Shown: positions 6,759 through 17,678 of the stretch, piece by piece | How positions within the stretch are numbered: the first letter of the stretch is position 1 | How the letters are laid out: every line of letters begins with the position of its first letter | NCBI GenBank assembly: GCA_018398765.1 | Contig: JAHBMJ010001056.1 | Span: forward strand, 1-36,106 | Direction: 5' to 3' | Source of the DNA: Chromera velia | Lineage: Eukaryota; Sar; Chromeraceae | Length of the DNA stretch: 36,106 nucleotides | The notes under the pieces: generated by a model | The model's input: only the letters and a program-made list of their open reading frames with translations | Told to the model about the DNA's origin: nothing | Databases searched by the model: none | Program-made: the position numbers and the translations under genes

Positions 6759-9077
6759 ATGCAACAGTTTGTTGCTCAAGTGTTGTATCGCACCGACAGA
6801 TGTCGCAAGCCCTTCTGGTCCTTTGCAGGATGTGCAAGACTGCAAAATGGTTCAGAGTATTCACAGATTTGTCTGTCGACGGAAGAAATGGGATTTGTTC
6901 ACAGCACTATCGCTGGAGGACTTCCTCAACATCAGAGTCAATTTCCGCTTCAAAAAATTGGAGGCCCGCTTTGGCACAATGCCACTGGCAGTAAGCGGCA
7001 GAGACCAAACAGGGAGAATCAAGCTGCAGATTTTTGTTTTTCGAGCACCCGGTTGTTCTACTCAGGGCTTGCTCTTCGAAAGGGCAACGTGTTCGGGAGA
7101 AATTCCCCGCTTCCCCCCTTTGTGACTTCGAGAGTCCTGCAGAGATTTTCTTACTGCCATTTTTCAAGAAGCTGTGCTTCCTTTCCCCTTCCAGCGAATC
7201 AACGTACAATGTTGCACTTAGTTCCAAATAGCATTGAGTCTCTCTACTCCTCAGAACCCAAGAACTTTCGCAAATTTGCGGAGAAAGACGCCGTTGGAGT
7301 GCAAGAGAGTATCCTGTCGACAACCGACGTCTCTCTCCGCCTTGTGAATGCAATGGATCGACCCTCCGGCATATCTCTGAAAGAAAAGAGACGGGCCACG
7401 TGCCCTCATGGAAGACAAAAGTATTATTGTAAGAAGTGTGGGGGGAAGGGAGTTTGCGAGCACGGCCGCCTTCGAAATTATTGCAGGGAGTGTAAGGGGA
7501 GCGGCATTTGTGATCACGGCCGCCAGCGAAGTAAATGCAAGGATTGTGGGGGCAGTGGCATTTGCGAGCACGGTCGTCAGCGAAATTATTGTAGGGAGTG
7601 TAAGGGGAGCGGCATCTGTGAGCACGGCCGCCAGCGAAGTAAATGCAAGGATTGTGGGGGGAAGAGCGTTTGCGAGCACGGTCGTCAGCGAAACTATTGC
7701 AGGGAGTGTAAGGGGAGCAGCATCTGCGAACACGGCCGCCAGCGGAGTAAGTGCAAAGAGTGTGGGGGCAGCAGTATTTGCGAGCACGGCCGCCAGCGGA
7801 ATACGTGCAAGGAATGTGGGGGGAAGAGTATTTGCGAGCACGGTCGCCTGCGAAATTATTGCAGGGAGTGTGGGGGGAGCGGCATTTGTGAACACGGCCG
7901 CCAGCGGAGTAAGTGCAAAGAGTGTGGGGGCAGCAGTATTTGTGAGCACGGCCGCCAGCGGAGTACGTGCAAGGAATGTGGGGGCAGTGGCATTTGCGAA
8001 CACGGTCGTCAGCGAAGCAAATGCAAGGATTGTGGGGGCAGTGGCATTTGCGAACACGGTCGCCTTCGAAATTATTGCAGGGAGTGTAAGGGGAGCGGCA
8101 TTTGTGAACACGGCCGCCAGCGAAGTAAATGCAAAGATTGTGGGGGCAGTGGCATTTGCGAGCACGGTCGTCAGCGAAATTATTGCAGGGAGTGTAAGGG
8201 CAGCAGCATCTGCGAACACGGCCGCCAGCGGAGTAAGTGCAAAGAGTGTGGGGGCAGCAGTATTTGTGAGCACGGCCGCCAGCGGAATACGTGCAAGGAA
8301 TGTGGGGGGAAGAGTATTTGCGAACACGGCCGCCTGCGAAGTTATTGCAGGGAGTGTGGGGGGAGCGGTCTTTGTGAACACGGCCGCCAGCGGAGCAAGT
8401 GCAAAGAGTGTGGGGGCAGTGGTATCTGCAAACACGGTCGTCAGCGAAGTAGGTGCAAAGAGTGTGGGGGGAGCAGCATCTGCGAACACGGTCGTCAGCG
8501 CGACAAATGCAAAGAGTGTGGGGGGAAGGGTGTTTGTGAACACGGTCGCCAACGCAGCCAGTGTAGAGAATGTGGGGGGAGCGGCATCTGCACGCACGGG
8601 CGGTTAAAGTATCGATGTTCGCTCTGTCAAAAGGGCAATCCGATCTTTCAAGTCCAACGAGAAAAGCAGAATGCTCGCCAGCGGATGAAATACAAAGAAG
8701 ACATTGTCTATCGTTTGGCTCAGTTAGTTCGCCGCACGGTCTGGAGATGCCTCGCTTCCGTCCGGGATAAGTGTCCCAGGAGCGCTGTCAAGCAAAAGCG
8801 CACTTTCGAGTATCTGGGTTGTTCTTCCGAACAGCTGAAGGTGCACTTGGAGCGAGACTTCCGCCCCGGAATGTCGTGGGACAATTATGGGGGGAGTGGG
8901 TGGCATGTTGACCACATTGTGCCCATTATGTATCCGGGCTCCGATGGGCAGAGACCGGATGTTGACACCCAGATTGCCCGTCTCCACTTTTCGAACCTTC
9001 AACCGATGTGGTCAGAAGAAAACCTCCGAAAGGGTAACAGGTTCGTTGGCAGGCCCGAGTGCCTGCCAACTAAGTAG
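6759..9077 (+). CDS. Zinc-knuckle repeat protein with C-terminal HNH nuclease-like domain, 772 aa
   Basis: The frame encodes 23 consecutive 18-residue units (residues 215-628) of the form C-x-HGR-x-R-x2-C-x2-C-x-G-x3. Each carries three Cys and one His and is likely to bind one zinc. After a basic linker, the C-terminal domain has a full HNH signature: W715-H-V-D-H719-IVP, N746 in SNLQP, and N755-x2-K758. This matches the His-Me finger (HNH) endonuclease fold, with D718-H719 at the metal/catalytic position. Similar repeat-plus-HNH proteins occur in algae and their large DNA viruses, as I remember it. The first 140 or so residues look poorly protein-like and all three frames are open there, so the true start may be internal (for example ATG 7209, just after a good acceptor ending at 7194). 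DNA binding and cutting are inferred, and the target is unknown. Confidence 0.8.
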   Translation: MQQFVAQVLYRTDRCRKPFWSFAGCARLQNGSEYSQICLSTEEMGFVHSTIAGGLPQHQSQFPLQKIGGPLWHNATGSKRQRPNRENQAADFCFSSTRLFYSGLALRKGNVFGRNSPLPPFVTSRVLQRFSYCHFSRSCASFPLPANQRTMLHLVPNSIESLYSSEPKNFRKFAEKDAVGVQESILSTTDVSLRLVNAMDRPSGISLKEKRRATCPHGRQKYYCKKCGGKGVCEHGRLRNYCRECKGSGICDHGRQRSKCKDCGGSGICEHGRQRNYCRECKGSGICEHGRQRSKCKDCGGKSVCEHGRQRNYCRECKGSSICEHGRQRSKCKECGGSSICEHGRQRNTCKECGGKSICEHGRLRNYCRECGGSGICEHGRQRSKCKECGGSSICEHGRQRSTCKECGGSGICEHGRQRSKCKDCGGSGICEHGRLRNYCRECKGSGICEHGRQRSKCKDCGGSGICEHGRQRNYCRECKGSSICEHGRQRSKCKECGGSSICEHGRQRNTCKECGGKSICEHGRLRSYCRECGGSGLCEHGRQRSKCKECGGSGICKHGRQRSRCKECGGSSICEHGRQRDKCKECGGKGVCEHGRQRSQCRECGGSGICTHGRLKYRCSLCQKGNPIFQVQREKQNARQRMKYKEDIVYRLAQLVRRTVWRCLASVRDKCPRSAVKQKRTFEYLGCSSEQLKVHLERDFRPGMSWDNYGGSGWHVDHIVPIMYPGSDGQRPDVDTQIARLHFSNLQPMWSEENLRKGNRFVGRPECLPTK
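7401..8642 (+). repeat. 54-bp tandem repeat array, 23 units, coding
   Basis: The units are 54 bp long and encode 18 residues each. They alternate between an 'NYCREC' type and an 'SKCKDC/SKCKEC' type, giving a secondary 108-bp period. Units 4-9 correspond in order to units 13-18, which indicates a nine-unit (486-bp) block duplication. The terminal units are the most diverged, as expected for arrays that homogenise by unequal exchange. Because no stop occurs in any register of the unit, long shadow frames exist in another plus frame and on the minus strand. Confidence 0.95.
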
Positions 9078-9935
9078 TGCATCGGTATTCTCGCCTACTT
9101 GCCAAGCTACCTCTTTTTCCCGTTCCACTGTGTAACAGTGTGTGTAAATCCCAGATTGTTTCATCTATTGTGTCAAAATGACCATGGCTAATCACAATGA
9201 TGCGCCACTAGGATGCGCCATCGTCATCCCTGGTCATAGAATACTGTGTGGATATATATAGTAGTCTAAGTAGTGTACTAGTCACTGTGACCATAGTAAG
9301 CACTGACATTAATATTTTTAATTATTTATTCTTAAAGTACTTTTAATGATTCTTAAAATCTATAGTTTAAAATTAAAAGTAGTAAACTTTATCTTAACAT
9401 ATGATTAAACAAATTATTAGAAAATTCAGTTAATTCAAAACTTACTTTAAATTCAATGAATCAATCAATGATAAAATAAAATTATCAGATTTTAAATGAA
9501 TAAACTATTTTTTTGTTTATTCTAATATTTCAATTTGAACTAGAGTTCTAAATTCCTAATCAGATTTCAGATCATTCACCTATAGTCATGCATACACAGT
9601 TTTTTAGTAGATACTCGATAATAGGTTATAACACTGCAACTGCATAATAAAAAAAAATAAAAGCTAGGTTAAGCAAAATTAAAGTTGTCCCCAGAATCCC
9701 AAATTCCGAATTTATTATCCAACTTCATGAACTTTACAATACTTTATACAGTATTACTTGACTTGTATTATAAAATTTTTGCAACGAATTGACAACACGG
9801 ATGTGAAGCTCTACCAACCTGGCTACCAACAAAAGTGATTGGCACTTCTTTGGCGGATGGGCGCATCAGACGGATTGCAAAAATAAACTACCACTCACTA
9901 CAGAAAAACCACGACCACATTCCTCCGTCTTCTCT
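9078..9935. other. AT-rich convergent spacer
   Basis: The spacer separates the 3' ends of the HNH gene (+) and the Pro/Ser-rich gene (-). From about 9300 to 9780 it is strongly AT-rich, with no open frame or structural RNA that I can recognise. I see no clear inverted or tandem repeat. Confidence 0.6.
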
Positions 9936-12900
9936 CTACGGCCTGCCCGTGGGACCGATCTTCCGCCCAGGCACAACCCTGCAGTGCCTCTTCCCTTTTC
10001 TTGGCCCTCCCGGACCCGGGGGCTTCATAGACAAGCTTCTTTCCAGGGACTCCACAGGCATCATCGGGAGTGGTGCGCGTGGGAGTCCCTCTGTGCGACC
10101 TCTGACCTCCTCTCTCAACAACGACATGACTGGACTGCCCTTTCTATTCTTTGGAGACTTCCTGACGGAGTCAGCAGGTGGTCTTCTCCTCTCGAGATCG
10201 TCTCTTGACAGACACACACTCACTGCAGAGGCAGTCGCTGTCACAGTGGCACGGGCCCTCATAGAGAGACAGGAAGAATCCGTCCCACTGGAGGGACCTG
10301 GGCCCGCCGTGTCGGAGGCAGTCGGCTGAGGGGCGCTTGCAAGGAGGGCGTGGTCTCGTCGGACCTCCTTCAGCAGTGCCACCTCTCTCTCTCGGAGGTT
10401 GCGTTCTCTCAAAAGAGCCGCAGCGCTCTTGGGGGAGACCGGGGACTTCGGCATTGTGGTGCTCAACAGTGGCTGGATGCAGGGGGCGGGGGGCGTGTGC
10501 GGCCGAAGGACCGGGGTCAGTTGCGGTGGGCCTTCGTATATTGTTGTGACGGGTGTCAGCTGCTGGGGTAAGAGGGGTGAAGTTGCGGTTGGGGGTGTGC
10601 AGCACAGGATTGTCTTGCTGATAAGGGGAGGGGGGGCGGGTCTGACGAGCGGAGTGGTGAGAATTGAAGTTGCAGGGGGAGGGTTTGCGTAGATGACTGG
10701 AGGGGGGGAACAGATAACTCGGACCGGCGGTGAGAAGGTCGGTTGATTGGAGGAGGAGAAAGAGAAGACCGCGGGGTTGTTTCTGACAACTGTTCGCGGA
10801 GGTTCGGGTGAAGAGACGCGGACTGTCGATGAGACAGCAGGCTGGGTGGCGGTCTCCTTTGGTGCTGCTGCTGATGCTGGACTTAGTTGGGGTACACTTG
10901 GGCTGAGAATGCACAGGGGGGGAGGGGGGGGAGGAGAAAAGCCTCCTGGAGAGATGCAAATCGGTGGGGGGGGTGGAGGCGAGACGGCAGATACTCTTCT
11001 AGGTGGAGTTGCGACAGAGACTGACGGCGCCGTGTGGATGATCCTCAAGGGAGGAGGTGGGGGGGTGGTGACTGTAACTGTGTGTGGTGATAGAAGAGGA
11101 GGGGGCGGAGGGGAGACTCTGGTGACAGAGACAGTTGGGGGTATCCGTATGGGAAGAGGGGCTGGAAGAAGAAGGGGGGGCGGGGGAAAGCGAAGCGGGG
11201 GGGGAGAGATGACAGTGGTTGTTGTACGAACAACCTTTTGAGGACTTGCATTGTTTTTCGGACTCTTTGGAGAACGTTGCCTTGATGGAACAGATCCCAA
11301 CACAGCAGCTGCCGCACTGACAATCCTCCCGGGTCTCTTTCCCTTCCCGTCTCTTTTAGGGGACCCTGAGGGAGAGACGGCAACGGAAACTACGGAGACA
11401 ATGTCAGGCTCCGGTCCTGTGTGGAGAGAGTCGGAGTCAGTGAGGGACAAAACGCCACCTGAGGGGCCTAGAGCTGCGGCCATTGCTGACTCCAAGGCAC
11501 TCACCATACTACCAGAGTCTCCCTCTCCCTCTGTCCCACTGCCCCCCCGCGGACCTGCCTCAAGAGCAGACGCAAGGGCAAGGAGACGAGACATGACCCC
11601 CCTGTTTCCCTTCACATCTCCATCTGCGCTTCCCTGCTTCCGTCTCATGTCCAAAGCCTTCCCCTTTCCCTCTTTCCCCTTCCCCTTCACCGCCTCGTGC
11701 GGCGTCTCCATCGCCTCAAACAGGGCGAGGTCAGTCATGTGCTGAGTCAGCCGCATTCCACTCGCCAGCTGACGCACGATACCCTGAACGGACAGACAAA
11801 TAAAAAAGGCCGGATGTTCACAGAGAAGCAATCGATTAACGGTTTCAATGTTCCAGGAAACAAGACGAAACAACCAGACAGAAGTACAAAGTACGAACAA
11901 TCAAAGGGGCAGTTTGTGCATTTCAGGGTGACAGAATTCGATCCAATGCATGCAGATTGCTGACCCGACAGATGGCAAGTTCCACTGCACACGCGAGGTC
12001 CTTCCTGCATGTTCGCACAGTCAATGCACGGATAGCATTACGGACTTTGGACATGCAGGATGGGAGAGAAGGGGAAAAAAGCAGTTTCTCAAAGAGAGAG
12101 AAAGCAAGGGTGCGGTGGCTGGAAAGAGTTTTCATCAGGGCTATCAAGGATAGAAGCACTTCCCAGGGGGGAATGGCACGGATATCAAGGAGCAACAACA
12201 GAAGGGAAGAGGGCACGAGCGAGCAATCAGACTTCCAACCAACCCGCCACCAGCTACGCCACCGACCATGCCAACGCAACGTGGCGTTGTGTTGCTGCCA
12301 TCAGAGTCCTTCTCAGTACACCCGCCGCCACTCTCTGCCTCTCTGCCCGACTCCCCCCTCCCCCCCTCAACTGCTCCCTCATCTTGGTGAAGCTGCCCTG
12401 CACCCTCTTCCGAATCGTCCTTACGACTGCTTCACATGCAAGCGCCCGCCGAGCACTGCAGTCATGATAAAAGAGTGAAGTGACACAAGTGAGTAGAAAG
12501 ATCCATGTCCTTCTCGCGATGAGAAGGTAGGGGAGGAACGCAGTCGGTCTATCTGTCTGTCTACCTGTCTGATTTGATGGACCCCTTTCTCTCTGTTGAA
12601 AAAGGACACATTACATCAGTGACCTGTGCAATTGAAGTGCCTTGCGTGCATTTCCATCTCTGTCTCTCTCCCATGCTGTCCTTCTCTATCTCTTCTACCT
12701 TCCAGCTTGAGAAATAGGTCTTGCTTGTCCGCAAACTTTGCCTGAGAGTGATTCAAACGTGAAGTTTGGAAGCATAGAGCAGTGGCAGTGTAAACGATCG
12801 CCTCTAGCAATAAAACCTGACTGACTGACTGACTGACTGACTGACTGACTGACTGACAGGGTGGCCTGTCCGAAGAGCTCGTGTGCGTGTGACGCTTGCC

Positions 12901-15900
12901 CTCTGAGGTTGGTCACCAGACCGCTCAGCTCCTTCAGAGACTGCTCCTGTTGGACGCTGCAGGGGGGNNGGGGGGGGGGGGGACGAAAAGAAAAGAGGTG
13001 AAAAGAAAAAGACAAAAACGGGACAAAAGATGAGAATGGAAGGGAAATTAACAAAAACTTTTCTTGTCATCAGGCTGTCGATTCTTATCCAACGCTGGGA
13101 AAGTGAAAATAGAAGAAACAGATACACTGATCTGGAGCAGGAGAGACTCACTAACTGACCCTCTGACTGAGGCCTCCTCAACGCTTGCAATAAGCGCCCG
13201 ACGTTCTTTCTCCAACTCCCTCAGGCTCTGCATCCACACACACACACACACACACAGAGAGAGAAAGAGAGAGACAGAGACAGATGCATACTCACAAGGT
13301 CTTGGTGAGAAGCTCATGAGGGGTCGCGAGACACTTGAAGAAAGACACGAAGGGGGAGCATTCCTTGACGGAAACACAAAGACGGCACTCTCAAGTGATG
13401 CAAGTCCTTCCTTCGTGCTGCAAAATTGTTGATGATGCAAGTCTGCCTGCTTCTTCATTGACCCTTCGCTTCGCCCACCCACCCACTCACTCAACCACCC
13501 GTCCCCCCAGACTTCCATTCTGTGACTAACCGAATGAGCTCGGTTCTCAGAGGTCCACTGCTGAAGTCTCCCAAACGCGGCGGCAACCTCCGATGCCAAG
13601 CGCGTCTTGAGAGCCCCCTTGAGTCTCTCTGTTGCCACCCACTTCCTGCACAAACACCGATCGAACAAGGGAAGGAAAACATGGTATACCTCTTCAAAAG
13701 AGAAAACAAGGAAATGCAGGTGGGAAACGGCACACACAGAGTCAGGCCTATTTCCGAACAGAAGAAGCATCTTACTCTGTCTGTTCCCTACTCTGTCTCT
13801 TCATTCGCATTTGATTGACTTGACTGACCCTGGCGCGAGCTCAGCAGCGTCAATCGCCTTTGAATTCTGCAGACAAGAAAAGAAAAGAAAAGACAAGATG
13901 CAATTGTGGAACAGATGGGGGGAGGAAGAGAGGAAGTTAGCCGCAGAAGGGAAAATAAGAAAGGGGGAGAGAAACAAGAAATGTCAATGAGAAGAGTAGA
14001 GAACAAACGGCGAGGAGAAAAGTAGGGAGGCACATCGAAACCTCTTCCCATTGCTCATTCTATCTCTTCCATCATCAATTCCATTTCCATCTCCCCTTTT
14101 TCTTCCTCCTGACCTTAAAGACTGAAATCGCTCCGAGTATCTGTCCTCTTTTCTGCCTAGCTTCCTCGCTGCCTCCCTTCCTTCCTCCCTTCTGGTTCTC
14201 GATCTATCCGTTGATCGATCGATCGAGCGATCGCAGGAGCACAGAGGTCCTTTGAGTCAATTCTTGTCGGCGAAAAGGCTGAGATTAGGGGACTTAGGGT
14301 GCAGAGCGGGTCTACTGAGAAGGCAATCAAGAGAGACCTCGACACACAAGAGAGGCACACTGACAAACAAACAGTCAAGCACAAACAGGGACTGACTGAC
14401 TGTAAACAACTGGGCCAACACACGGCTCTCCTGCCTCTTCAGAACTCCCCGAAAGATCGAAACAACACCCCGAGTTGCCTGCACACACGATGAACAAAAG
14501 ATTCCAGTGATTCAAGGAAATCACCTTCCCCTTCTGCGTTTCCTTTCGGATGTTTGATCATTTCCTCGAAGAACTTCCTCGGAGCCTACATGGTTTTTCA
14601 ACAGCTGACGCGGGAGACTCCTGCTGACAAGAATGACGAACACACACAAAAGCATCTCTCCCCCCATCCCCTCCCTCCCACATACCAGCCTTCATCGACA
14701 CAACCTGAATCGCTGCACATCCTCAAACAGCTGTCTCTTCCTCCCTCTACCCGACCCACAAGTTTGTAGCAAAACGTCTCACACAGTGATACTCTGGCAG
14801 ATCAGAAACCTGACAGACTGAATACCAACATAGCGCAAAATGCAATGCCGCTCTTCTGCAGGACATCGCATGTGTAAATTCATTTCGTTGCCCAGAAAAG
14901 AGACCAACCGCGATTTTTCTGCAGGAGGAGAGTGCAGTCTGGAAGTCACCGACAAGCGCGGCCTCCCTCCGTGCTGCCTCTTGCACCACGGCCTCCCGCT
15001 CCCTCTCCCAGTCTCTCTCTGCCTCCCTGGACCTCTCTCTGTCCCTCTCTCGGGATCTGGGGGGTGGGGGAGGCGGGATAGACACGTACAGAAAGATAGA
15101 GAGACCGATTGACAGAAATGTTTATGTACTGTTGTGTGGATTCATGAAAAGATGGGCATCATGGATGGGAACATGTAAGATAAAAGGAGATTGCGGAAGG
15201 GACACATGAGATTGAAAAGAAAACATGCAGGCGAGTATCAGCAATGAAAAAACGGAGAAAGTTGTGATGCGGAAGAGGAAGAAAAATTAGTCAGTCAAAA
15301 AAGAGACCCAGCTCAAAAACATGTTTCGCTTCCATCTTTTCGACCAACTGCTTGCCTACATGCCTGTCCCCTCACCTGTCTCTCTGCTCTTGTGCTTACC
15401 TGTCTCTGTCCGCAAGCGATGATCTGCTCATGCTCATCTCTCCAGAAACCCCAAAGTACTTCTCTCTGTCTCCCCCCTCTACTCTGTCTCTCTCTCGTCC
15501 CGAGAGACCCTTCGCAGATGAAGGAGAGAGACTGGGAGACGGGTCTGTGGCGTGTAGTGATAGTGGAGAGATTTCTCTTCCTGAAGGAATCTCCATGCCT
15601 CCCCGGACAGCGGGCCGGGGAGACACGCGTCGCCTGTCTCTTAGGAGAGGGACACGAGGAGGCATCACAGGAAAGGTTGCCGGGGCAGCAGCTGGAGATG
15701 CCACTGGGCTTTCTCTTCCTCTTTCTCTGAGTGTGTCTGTCTCTGTTTCATCCGCTTCTCCTGCTTTCGAGAAAGTGATGATTGCCCGTGGGACGTTTGT
15801 GCGGGTCTTTGATAGAGAGGACGGCGGGGTGGCTCCGTGAGAAGGTGCAGGAAGGGAGGCGCGGACAGGAAGGGGCGGAGGGCGCCGGATTGCTGAGAAG

Positions 15901-17057
15901 GAAGAGAGACCAGTGGCAGGAAACGTTGAGGGCTCCACCTGAGGCTCCCTGGTCTCCATTGGACTGTCTACCTCCTGGCTTATATGAACCTCCTTCTGAT
16001 CTTTCTGTGTTCCTCCTTTCATCGAAGACCCGCCCCCTGTGCTGAGTGCTGAGGACAGAACCTGTTGCGTGGCCGAGGGCTGTGTGCTGGTCCTGGTGAT
16101 CGGAACGGAGGAGACAACCCTTGGGGACATCTGGGCAGGGACTGGAAGAGATCGGTGGTGTGTGTTGGGGGGAAGTATGTGTTGTTGTGTTGTGAAGTTC
16201 CATCTGGGAGAGTTGACAGGGGGCGTGGAAGACACGCGGGGGGAGAGAGAGGGCTGCCACTCTCGAGGTGAGTGGTGTGAGTGGACGATCATTGAGGGAA
16301 AGGAGGGGACCATCGATAGGCCGCCTGGAGGGAGGGAGAGGAGACGAGGTGTACCGACTGTAGCAACTGTCTGTTGGTGCACAGGGCGGTAGACGGGGGA
16401 GGCGACTGTAGCTGTCGGTGTGGGGCTGAGCACTGTGCTCCTTGGTGTGTCTGGGTGGAGTTTCAGCATCGAAACCTCTCCAGTAAGGCGGTTGACTGGA
16501 GCCGGCTGCAGAAATGAAGAAGGGAGAGAGGTTGTTTGTGAGAAACAAATGCATGTGAAGATAGATATATAGATATGTATATACACGTGTTTTCTTGATG
16601 TGTTTGCATTTGGGTCAGAAACCGAGGGCGCGTCGTTGTACATAAGATGCAAGCAGACTGACACCTTGAAAGGCCAGAGCCGCATGTTCAGACAAGCGGG
16701 GAGCTGCCGGATTGTAGACCGTAATTGGGTGTCCACCTGTCCTCGGGCTTCTTGACATGGCATGCACTGTTGTTTTATACTGAGGAGCCTGTGTTTGACT
16801 GTTGCTTTCGGAAGACCAGCCCAAACAAGAGCTGTCTTGGCATGACTGCGTTCCACAGAGAATATAACGTGACATTCTTTGACTTTCCTGGAGCTTCTTG
16901 GTTTTCGAAACCTTTCAAAGAGCGGATCTCGATACTGTGTGCTGTTGCAGACGAAGAATTTCAGCGCGGCCAGTCTTTTCAAAGATATATAGAGAGCTTG
17001 CAGATTACTCGACTTAGACGTACCTACATATGTGGATTGTTCGACTTGACCTGTCAC
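9936..17057 (-). CDS. Large multi-exon Pro/Ser-rich, coiled-coil protein, function unknown
   Basis: Exons (minus strand): 17057 or 16764-16665, 16505-15400, 15056-14950, an unresolved stretch, 14478-14401, 14152-14114, 13866-13829, 13645-13531, 13227-13160, 12956-12854, 12741-12699, 12592-12565, 12455-~12263, 12044-11965, 11783-9936 (stop). Phases agree at every junction outside 14950-14478; the donor at ~12263 was chosen partly for phase. The product would be about 1,400 residues. The N-terminal third (second exon) is Ser/Pro/Thr-rich. The small central exons encode amphipathic, Arg/Glu/Ala-rich helices likely to form coiled coils, for example SLRELEKERRALIASVEEAS. The last exon (615 aa) has a Ser/Val/Pro region with repeated PPPPP runs (typical ligands of profilin, SH3 or EVH1 domains) and ends with a short helix and basic tail. 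No enzymatic domain is visible; a scaffold or cytoskeletal adaptor is a guess. Confidence 0.65.
12817..12857. repeat. (CTGA)10 / (GTCA)10 tract forming a ladder of 5' splice sites
   Basis: Read on the minus strand, this tract begins exactly where the exon 12956-12854 must end. Every repeat unit reads GTCAGT, a donor motif used elsewhere in this window. The units are 4 nt apart, so successive donors cycle through all three reading frames. The second unit (exon end at 12854) joins in phase with the next three exons. The first unit leads to a stop in the exon that begins at 12455. Confidence 0.7.
12968..12969. other. Assembly gap (2 N) in a poly-G/poly-C run
   Basis: Two N bases interrupt a run of G at 12962-12981, inside an intron of the minus-strand gene. 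The run is the polypyrimidine tract (read as C on the minus strand) of the acceptor at 12957. Its length is therefore uncertain. Confidence 0.95.
13238..13262. repeat. (CA)n microsatellite in an intron
   Basis: A short CA/GT run lies immediately upstream (on the minus strand) of the acceptor for the exon starting at 13227, so it forms part of that intron's 3' end. Confidence 0.8.
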
Positions 17058-17678
17058 TGCTTTGTCACTGCCATCGGAGGCGAAACTTCTGAGTCAACTT
17101 GGTTCTGTCTTATATAATATATATAGAGTCAGATTCACAGTCAGACTGTCACTGAGAGTCAAACTGTGACTCAAACACATGCATGAAGTCAAACCGTACA
17201 AGTTCGTGCGTATACACACGTGCGTAAAATTTTGACGCACGCATGCATGCATCACAAGGTGCGTGCACACCGATACAAAAGTCCGCGTGCATACATGCAG
17301 CACAAGTCTTCACAAGTCGACTTTCCAGCCATACATGAGGTAATTGACACTTTCAGACTTTTCAGACAACCAGACGAAGCCAGGTTTCCCGTCTTACACA
17401 GAGTCTCATTGGCCAGCAAGCCACAAAGAGAACGAGGACTGGACTGGTGGAGAGAGAAATGACGATAGGAAAGGGTATGTGTTTATTGGAACGTGAGAGA
17501 ACGCAGAGCAACAGTTGCTCAGAGTGAGAAGCCGTCATCCTGCTCACATCCGTCCGAGAGGCTTCAGTTTACTGAAGGACTGTTAGTGCCTCTCAGAAGT
17601 GAAGACTTCCTTGCTCTGATGTCAATCGCATGACAGGGGCAAATTCACTTCGACGACGCGTTGTGAACTGACGGTGTG
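17058..17678. promoter_or_regulatory. Divergent promoter region between the Pro/Ser-rich gene and the secreted-protein gene
   Basis: About 620 bp lie between the two outward-facing starts. A TATATAATATATATA stretch (about 17111-17126), imperfect GAGTCA/AGTCAGA repeats (17125-17180) and a gcatgcatgcatc palindrome (about 17240-17252) stand out. No gene is supported here. Confidence 0.4.

Noticed and set aside
7251..8597. 448-codon open frame on the minus strand and a 399-codon plus-strand frame (7408-8607) across the repeat array
   Set aside because: Both are by-products of a 54-bp unit that lacks stops in these registers. Their translations are low-complexity Ala/Thr/Val-rich repeats, while the chosen frame gives regular Cys/His spacing and an HNH domain.
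7401..8642. Possible CRISPR-like array of regular repeats
   Set aside because: The units are contiguous without unique spacers, encode protein, and the genome is eukaryotic.
9835..11745. Plus-strand open frames opposite the Pro-rich exon (Gly- and Pro-rich, 160 codons each)
   Set aside because: These are reverse-strand shadows of the polyproline coding exon.
14479..14524. A 46-nt intron between the segments 14585-14525 and 14478-14401
   Set aside because: It is much shorter than the other introns I can fix in this window (about 100 nt and more), and one frame reads through the junction. I left 14950-14478 unresolved rather than force a model.
15748..16554. 268-codon alternative frame in the second exon of the large minus gene
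   Set aside because: It does not reach the GTAAGC donor at 15399 in a phase that joins the next exon, whereas the other frame joins exactly (split Arg codon) to the exon starting at 15056.
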